From NCBI GenBank assembly GCA_009760855.2, contig WPIO01000001.1, forward strand, positions 22,304,001 to 22,368,000: 64,000 bases of DNA, in the 5' to 3' direction. The translations under genes were made by a program, and so were the position numbers. The notes beneath the pieces were generated by a model. The model ran no database searches and was not told the origin of the DNA. It saw nothing but the letters and a program-made list of their open reading frames with translations. Below, one piece after another: positions 57,441 to 64,000 of this stretch. How positions within the stretch are numbered: the first letter of the stretch is position 1; each line of letters starts with the position of its first letter. The stretch is from Cristatella mucedo (lineage: Eukaryota > Bryozoa > Phylactolaemata > Cristatellidae).

Positions 57441-59639
57441 CTTCGCCGAGCCTTCGGCGTTACAATTGTATTGTCTAGCCGAACCATATCCGTATAGCCA
57501 TGCTTATGGGACAGGTTACCTTATAAGTTTTAATAGAACTATCAGAGATGTCCTGAGTCTGACTACATTGTTTGGATCGCGGACTTCGTAAGTTCGTGCA
57601 GCGTGATAGGTACACATTATTGTATAATGTGTGCTCCGATTCCAATGATTATACTGTTTGTAATTACAATAAAAGGACATTGTACTGATTGTTATAGTAA
57701 TATTTGTTGTTACCTCTAAAAAATTGACTATTCAATAACAATATTATTGTTCCAAGGCCACGCTATAGGTAAAGGATAGGTATTCATTACAGTCATGTTA
57801 TGATGCCGCGTTGGCCTTTTACTGTATGTTTCAGTCAGTGGGCTTGGAAAACTTGCAGGTGTTCAGGGCCGAGAGAATCAAGGATAGCAGCACTCTAAAA
57901 ATCGAGCGGTCGACAATATAAGCTCGGAGACGTTGTTATAGCAGTATAGGACGTTTTCGTAAGAAATTGATACTTTTGTCTCATGGCTTGAAATGGGTTT
58001 ACGGTTTGCCTGCTAGGGGCGTGGCCAAGTTGCATTGCTCTGTTTCAAGTTCTAACACTTCTGGCAAATCAAGCACCTTATATTATTTGGATAAAGCATT
58101 ACCACGTACAATAGAAATATAAAAATTGAAACAAAAACTAGCATGGACATGCCTATTGCTACTTTTCTGTGTGTAGCATATGTTTTGTTAGTTAGGGGAA
58201 TACAGTGTATGTAGACTTACTGAACGCCTGCTGAACGTGTCGAATTATCCATAAGCTTGCGACTGTGCTCACGGCTTCCAACACCTCCCCAGGACTTTGA
58301 GAAAGTAGATAATTCCAGGCAAGATCTCGTCACGCAACCATTTTTTTCTGAGGCACATAGTGTGTATGCAGCCCTGGAGTTAGCAATAACCTTTGAAGAT
58401 ATATTACATGTTATATTTGGCTTGAAATTATTTACACCAGACGCAGATGAAAATTCTAAATTTTGAAGTTGTATACGAGCAAATCACCAGGAAAACTTCG
58501 CCGATGTTGATGCAAATGGTTGCTGCTTAATGCTTGATGGCATAGCGATTTACAGGCACGTTAAATTAAATGCTCACATAAAAATTATGGCACAAATGTG
58601 CCAAATTTAATAATTACCAGACCATAGTAGTAGAAAATTTACAGCTGGGCTTGGATAGAAGGTATATGGAGACGCTCAACAAATGCGCACCTTCGTGCTC
58701 GTTATGAATGAAGAAAGGACGTTGGAAAGCACTTATTTAATAGAAATTAACGCGTGTGTCATCTGCCTTGAGCTGTTCAAAAGAGGCAGTGGCTTCCGGC
58801 TTTTTTTTATGCAACTTTCGTCTTTATGACTCTTTATCACTCTTTACGGTGACTGGCAACGAACTTCAAGTGTGGGCACAATGTTGGGCAGAAAGTTTGA
58901 TGCAAGGAAGCCACGCTAAATTTGGTTCGTACACGAGGGTAGCGACACAAATATGTACGTTGCTTTATGCCTGTCACTAAATAAACTAGCGGCAAAAACG
59001 CTCCTGAAGCAAATTTCACCGTCTTTCGGTCAGAAGGCACCTTTGCCTAGGTCTTAAATAAATGACCTTCACAAGCAACAGGAAAATATGGTATATGGTT
59101 GGCCCAAAAAAAGCTGCAAGCCATACTCATTAAATCCAAGACCCAGCCAATTAAAGTGTCTTTGGCCTCTCAGACACCAATCCGTTCTGCTGTGTGGGCA
59201 TTGTTGCTCTTACATTCCATGAGGTATCGCCGTTCTTCAGACGTGCTGCCTATGGGTAATGCACATGCCCATTCCACGCGAGCACGTACGAACGTAGTGG
59301 TCAGTATATAAAGCAGCCACAGGATATCCTCACAGGAATTTGAGAAACTCATTAATGCCACGATTAGAGTTCGGACTTACAAAATATCTGAAACAAGTCA
59401 AGCTGTATTCTCCGAACTTTCATAAGAACCACGAGTAGCTCATTTGAAAGGCCTTTAACGGTCAGAAGAGCTAGTTTTGTGCCTTTGGCTACGACTTGAC
59501 TGCTCGTAGGAATTAATGCGTTCAGAAAATTCAGTAGAGCAAAGCTGCTGGCTGTTTTTAAGTGGGCGGAATAGCAATCTAAGCCCATAACAGTTCAATT
59601 ATATATACCGGCTATTCCTTTCTCATCTCGGTGTCATTA
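57441..59639. other. AT-rich spacer, no recognised gene
   Basis: No shared repeat detected. One exon-like frame at 58293-58466 is listed separately; the remainder has only short chance frames. Confidence 0.4.
58293..58466 (+). CDS. Unidentified short frame after an acceptor-like site
   Basis: Following ACACCTCCCCAG, 57 codons run to TGA: DFEKVDNSRQDLVTQPFFSE, then HSVYAALELAITFEDILHVI and a short acidic end. It has protein-like composition in otherwise AT-rich DNA, but no family and no partner exon was found. Confidence 0.18.
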   Translation, partial: DFEKVDNSRQDLVTQPFFSEAHSVYAALELAITFEDILHVIFGLKLFTPDADENSKF

Positions 59640-60590
59640 CTGGTAGCACTGAACATTTGGTCACGGGAGACCACACCTTTCTTACAATAAAAAGTTCAGC
59701 CACGTCAACCCATTGTTATCATATTGTCGTTTTCGACAGGTGCCTAAATTTTAAAAGCTTCATTCAGAAGAGTGCTTTTACAGCTAGCCATCATGTCCGA
59801 TCCCTATCTAAAGATAAGGAGCTATCTTCCACAGTGGCTTGTAAAGTATTTAACTCGCTCCTTAGCTCTGTCTCGGCTTGATTATTGTAAATTCCTTTTG
59901 GCTCCTGTCTCGGCTTGATTCTTGTAATTCCCTATTGGCTGGGGACTAAACAAAAAGCGACTAGGCCACTGCAAATGGCTATGAATGTGGCTGCAAGGCT
60001 AGTTTTCAAGTACAAGAGGTTTGACCACGTGTCTCCTTTGCTAAAAGAGCTAGGATGGCTGCTGGTTGATCAACGGATACATAGCAAAGTTCTTACGCTG
60101 ACCCACAAGGGCCGCCAAGGCTTGGCTCCTCCATACCTCGCTGAAGTGCTGCACCAGTTTCAGCCTCCTCGTACCCCCGGGTCCTGTATGGACAATAAAT
60201 GAGCTGTCCTATTCCTCCGCTTAAGGACCGTTGGCCACAGAAGCTTTAGCTCTGCAGGTCCTAGAATATACAACTCACTTCCACAGTTCTTACGCAACGA
60301 CAGCTACTCTCCTACTGCCGACTATGGGTCATCCTTTCCAGCGGTCCTGAGCTGCTATTTACATGCTACTCACTATCTCAACTGCTCTCCTGACTCTGCT
60401 ATGCTTCTCACTTTCAATTTGTTACGTGAGATGAAGTCTGTTTGCTAACGAATGCGCACCGAAAGCCGCTTAGGCTGTGAGTGCGCTATACAAAACTCTC
60501 CTGCGTAACACCCACATAGTCTTTGTGGCTTTGTGGAGTTACAGACGGAGATACATTGCATTCCATTACATTATAATACACTGCAAATGC
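59640..60590 (+). mobile_element. LINE family B, RT end and 3' region
   Basis: A plus-strand copy of about 950 bp. It shows FDRCLNFKSFIQKSAF, then KRFDHVSPLLKELGWLLVDQ and LAPPYLAEVLHQFQPPR, then the 3' block and a CATTCCATTACATT tail. Stops and frameshifts are present. It is the best copy for comparing with the minus-strand fragments. Confidence 0.88.
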
Positions 60591-60805
60591 CCCGGAATCT
60601 ACATTAAATGATAAAGTTTAAAAAAATAACTTATTTATTAAACTAATTAAATTAAGAAAGCTTATGCTTGCATTGGTTGCATTTTGCTAAAAATGCTCGC
60701 CGAAGACCGGTCCCTGTAACCCGCCGTCGGGAGGCACCCGACAGCCTCTTCAATTCCACCTGTTAAATGTCACCACTCACTAAAATCAAAAGGACTGTTT
60801 ATCCG

Positions 60806-61064
60806 TGTAGCTTGAGTTATCATCGCGAACAGCACGGAACGCTAGTCGACGAGCAACACCACCAGTTTATTTCACCACTCGCAGAGCAGGGCAAAGCACG
60901 ACTCTCTTTGCCCCTCTCGCCTACCGGAGTGCCCCCCCCCGATTCTCTTGTCACAACAATCACCACTAGCACGCCCCGATTGCATATCACATCGAGTATG
61001 GTCACAGCCCACTCGTACAACAATCGGGGGGGGGGGGCAGTGTCATCAATTAAACGAAACCACA
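60806..61064 (+). mobile_element. Short LTR-like repeat, copy 1
   Basis: A 259-bp segment starting TGTAGCTTGAGTTATC and ending AACGAAACCACA (TG...CA ends). It is repeated in inverted orientation at 62394-62637. It contains a C run and a G run. I see no clear target duplication around this copy. Confidence 0.55.
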
Positions 61065-61439
61065 TGCCCGACTGATCTGGAGATCACTCCATGACGTAGC
61101 CAGAGCAGCAAGCAGCTGTTCTTCTCTACTGCTTTGGCAACGAGAAGGCTAAACAGAAAGCACATAGTCCTCATAGCGCGCCGGTGGTCTCGGGCCACAT
61201 CTGTCTGCCGGGCTCGTCGGCTCGGGCCGTACTACCGGGGCCAGCATCGAAGTGTGCATCGAGGAGTTCGTTAGCGATCGGTACTGGTCTTATGTCCGCT
61301 CCCTTAATTAAGAGGCTAAGTAACGGCTGCTCGGAGGATACTGGCAGCATCAACGAATGTTGACATACAATTTTCGCATCGTTCTGGCAGATGAGGCGCT
61401 GGTGCGGTTCACATCATACCTGTCCGATCCCGTTCAATC

Positions 61440-62810
61440 TGTGTCTTGTGGTGGTTCAAGTCTCATCCTGTAGGCCGGCTACCCGTAGAGTTCCACGAGG
61501 CTCTCTTCTTGATCCTTCACGGTTCTGCCTTTATAACGAGCCTATCGGAAAAGTTATTCAGGTCTATGGGATTGGTTATCATTCCTATGCTGACGATACT
61601 CAGCTGCATTTGTCGTTTAAACCGTCGGAATCTGCTGCAGTGACTGATCAAATAAATGCTTGCCTTGCACATTGGATACTGGGTGTCGATCAATTGCCTT
61701 CAACTAAACGACGATAGAACCGAACTGTTGCTCATAAAACACCACAAGCTTGCGGCTGGTTTATGAGACCTTGTTCTTTTATTTGGCGATGGCGATGTGC
61801 GACCATCACCATATGCTCGGAATTTAGGTGCCCTCTCTGATAACTGATTACAATTTCAAAGTTTCATAAAGAAGACTGCTTCCACAGCTAGCAGTCACGA
61901 CTGATCCCTGTGTAAGATTAGGGATCCCAGTGGCTTTCTAGAAATTTAACTTGCTTCGTGGTTCTATCTAGGCTGCACTACAGTAATTCCGTTTTGGCTG
62001 GCACAAAACGCCACAGGCCACTGCAGCTGGTTATGAATATGGCTACAAGGCTAGTAAAAAAGTCATGAAGGATCAGCCAAGCGTCTCTTTTGCTGAAGGA
62101 GCTACGATGGCTCGCAAGGCCACCGTGGCATGGCTCCTTCATACCTAGCTGAACTGCTGCACCGGCTTCAGCAGCCTCGTGCACTCACATCATCTTTGGA
62201 CAATGTTCTACTCCTACGCTCAAAGACTGTTGGCGAAAATTTGTTTGCTCTGCAGGTGACTGTTTAACTCAATTCCACAATTTTTACGCAACGGCATTTA
62301 TTATCCTGCTGCCGACTGTGGCATATCTTCCCCATCCGTCTCGAGCTGGTACTTCCATGCTACTCACTACCTCGATGGCCCTCCTGACTCAGCTGTGGTT
62401 TCGTTTAATTGATGGCACTGCCCCTGATCGTTGCACGAGTGGGCAGTGACACTTGATGTGGTATGCGGTCGGGATGTGCTATTGGCGATTGGTGTGGCAA
62501 GAGAGTCGAGGGGAACTCCGATGGGCGAGAGGGGCGAAGAGTCGTGTTTCCTGCTGCTCCGTGAGTAGTGAAATAAACTGGTGGGGTTGCTCGTTGACTA
62601 GCGTTCCGTGCTGTTCGGGACGATAACTCAAGCTACACCAGCTACGCTTCTCACTTTCACTTTGTGGCGTCAGATGAAGTTTGTTTGCTACCGTGTGCAT
62701 ACTGACAGCCACTTAGGCTTTGAATAGGCTATTGAAAACTCTCCACCGTAATACCACTAAGCCATTGTGGCTTTCTGGAGAAGCAGATAAAGATACATTA
62801 CATTGCATGC
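61440..62810 (+). mobile_element. LINE family B with YADD motif, split by LTR-like element
   Basis: A plus-strand relic with RRVPRGSLLDPSRFCLYNEP (RT B' region) and HSYADDTQLHLSFKPSESAA, the YADD catalytic box, later a 3' block and an ACATTACATTGCATG tail near 62795. The 3' region is interrupted at 62394-62637. Several stops make it inactive. Confidence 0.85.
62394..62637 (-). mobile_element. Short LTR-like repeat, copy 2, nested in LINE B
   Basis: An inverted copy of the 60806-61064 element interrupts LINE family B between its CTCCTGACTC and GCTTCTCACTTTC words. The flanks CTCAGC and CCAGC give a possible 4-5 bp target duplication. The TG/CA ends and lack of coding capacity fit a solo LTR or a very small LTR-derived element. 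Confidence 0.6.
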
Positions 62811-63084
62811 AATATTGGAAACAGGTTGGTTGCACAACGGGTAAAACATCTTTCTCTAAGCACAACTACATTTTATCCTTGCCACAGGCTATCCTTACTC
62901 GCTTTGAGGAACTATGCGAAGCATAATTTTAGCGACTGAGCAGACATTTTTTGATTCATCCCACTCATGAGGTTTGAGAACTGCTGCCGGAGCTGCTTCC
63001 GCCTGCCTGTGTATAGGTCCATTCCATCCCCTTCATGGCGACTGCGGTTACTGGCATGGACATTTTAAATACAGTACGTTACGT

Positions 63085-63235
63085 CGCATTGGTTTGGCCC
63101 AGGGGTTAAGATGCTCTATTGTGATGACCGAGGTCAAGGTCTTTGCCCCAAACAACCGATGTCGTGGGGTTGAGCCCGGTCGGCTTACGTGAAGCGACTG
63201 GATAGAGATTAAAATCTCTTAGGTGAATATACAAC
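63085..63235 (+). mobile_element. tRNA-derived SINE, family 2 (most complete copy)
   Basis: It shows an A-box side (TTGGCCCAGGGGTTAAGATG), GACCGAGGTC, a B box (GGGGTTGAGCCCGG) and the tail GACTGGATAGAGATTAAAAT with CTCTTAGGTGAATATAC. The (TA)n run at 63240 follows directly. Confidence 0.75.
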
Positions 63236-63237
63236 TG

Positions 63238-63239
<2 letters not shown>

Positions 63240-63288
<49 letters not shown>
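63240..63288. repeat. (TA)n microsatellite
   Basis: An uninterrupted TA run at the end of the SINE family 2 copy. The Tyr/Ile-repeat open frame here is an artefact. Confidence 0.95.
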
Positions 63289-63289
<1 letters not shown>

Positions 63290-63656
63290 CATATGTGCCC
63301 CCATTATTAACTCCCTTGTGTGCACAGTGGTGGAGCGAGGGGTGGGCAAGGGACAATATATCCCCTACATTAGGGGGAGGTATCTACCTAGGCGCCCCCT
63401 ACATCGGAGGGGCAGGATCTGGGGTAGTGTAGTAGGCACATGGGCAAGGGTTTCGGTAGGTCAACTGTATTTTAATAGCCTCGCTACGCTCGGATTCATA
63501 AAGTAAACGATTCACCGAATCATCAAGTGCCTTACCCCATTGGGCATATGGCTGATAAAAGCAAGTAGTGGCAGGCAACTGGCACTGCAGACATTCCATC
63601 AGAGCAGACTCAAAACCATTTAAAATTCGGGAACATTGCAGTGGGTGCTCGCTCAC

Positions 63657-63886
63657 CCGGGCACATAGTTTGGCTGCGGGTGGTCTGCAAGTTGGTCACA
63701 GTAACTTGCCATTGCATTTATAATCATGAACGAAACGTTCGATTGTTGCTTGCATTTTTGGCTGAGGTATTTAAGGTGGCTATAAAACCCTGAATGACGT
63801 AGGCACAAGTTTCGAATCACACTACCTTTGCTGCAGCTCGCTGGCAATACTAATCCTCTAAAACTTTCAAACAAGCAGCAGGCCTC
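63657..63886 (-). CDS. Unidentified putative exon at the right edge
   Basis: A minus-strand frame lies between an acceptor-like GATGAACAG and a good donor (CCCGG then GTGAGC). It encodes EACCLFESFRGLVLPASCSK, then RNLCLRHSGFYSHLKYLSQK and INAMASYCDQLADHPQPNYV. Directly downstream (63510-63656) a different frame is open and protein-like (NGFESALMECLQCQL, YQPYAQWGKALDD), so this may be one frameshifted relic instead of an exon and intron. I do not recognise the family. Confidence 0.3.
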
Positions 63887-64000
63887 CTGTTCATCAGCAG
63901 TGCAGGAATCAGCTCCTCATGTTCAATTCTCCATCCATTGCTTGCTTGCATGAGCTGCCACAAAAAGGCAAACTTGATGAGTAGAATTTCAATGCTCTGA

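Overview
The window is nuclear DNA from an animal. Three intron-containing genes can be assembled from it, and no bacterial, organellar or viral gene organisation is present. A NOVA-type three-KH RNA-binding protein together with a SEPT2-group septin points to a metazoan. The density of old CR1/L2-like LINE relics, tRNA-derived SINEs and CT microsatellites, and the absence of any vertebrate repeat I recognise with confidence, suggest an invertebrate; a sponge or other early-branching animal is a guess. Intergenic and intronic DNA is mostly decayed transposon sequence.

Layout. (1) 1586-4940, plus strand: the 3' six coding exons of a SEPT2/4/5-like septin; its 5' half (P-loop, G3) lies off the left edge. 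(2) 4941-13176: repeat-rich spacer with a strong hairpin behind the septin stop codon, a GC-rich island (about 6.9-7.6 kb), LINE and SINE copies, and a 393-bp foldback behind the next gene. (3) 13177-34693, minus strand: a complete phospholipase B-like (PLBD) gene, eleven coding positions from signal peptide to stop. The exon carrying the Ntn-hydrolase nucleophile Cys exists in two tandem, phase-matched versions (20978-21207 and 20370-20581). (4) 34.7-46.4 kb: intergenic, including an 18-copy satellite array (about 39.26-43.5 kb) and a near-perfect 80-bp palindrome at 45.4 kb. (5) 46391-54916, minus strand: a complete NOVA-like gene, six coding exons and three KH domains. (6) 54.9-64 kb: transposon-dense, with LINE family B copies, two copies of a short LTR-like element (one nested in a LINE), a GC-rich LTR- or promoter-like stretch at 56.7-57.4 kb, and a few unidentified exon-like open frames.

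The three genes show no functional link: septin is cytoskeletal, PLBD lysosomal or secreted, NOVA a nuclear splicing regulator. The strongest candidate for something new is the PLBD exon pair. Both copies have matching start and end phases, including both or neither shifts the frame, and both keep the nucleophile Cys, but only one keeps the His of the GHxTW motif. That predicts mutually exclusive splicing that swaps the catalytic segment of a lysosomal hydrolase.

All exon boundaries were derived by hand from GT/AG sites, frame continuity and remembered family features. No alignment or transcript data were used.
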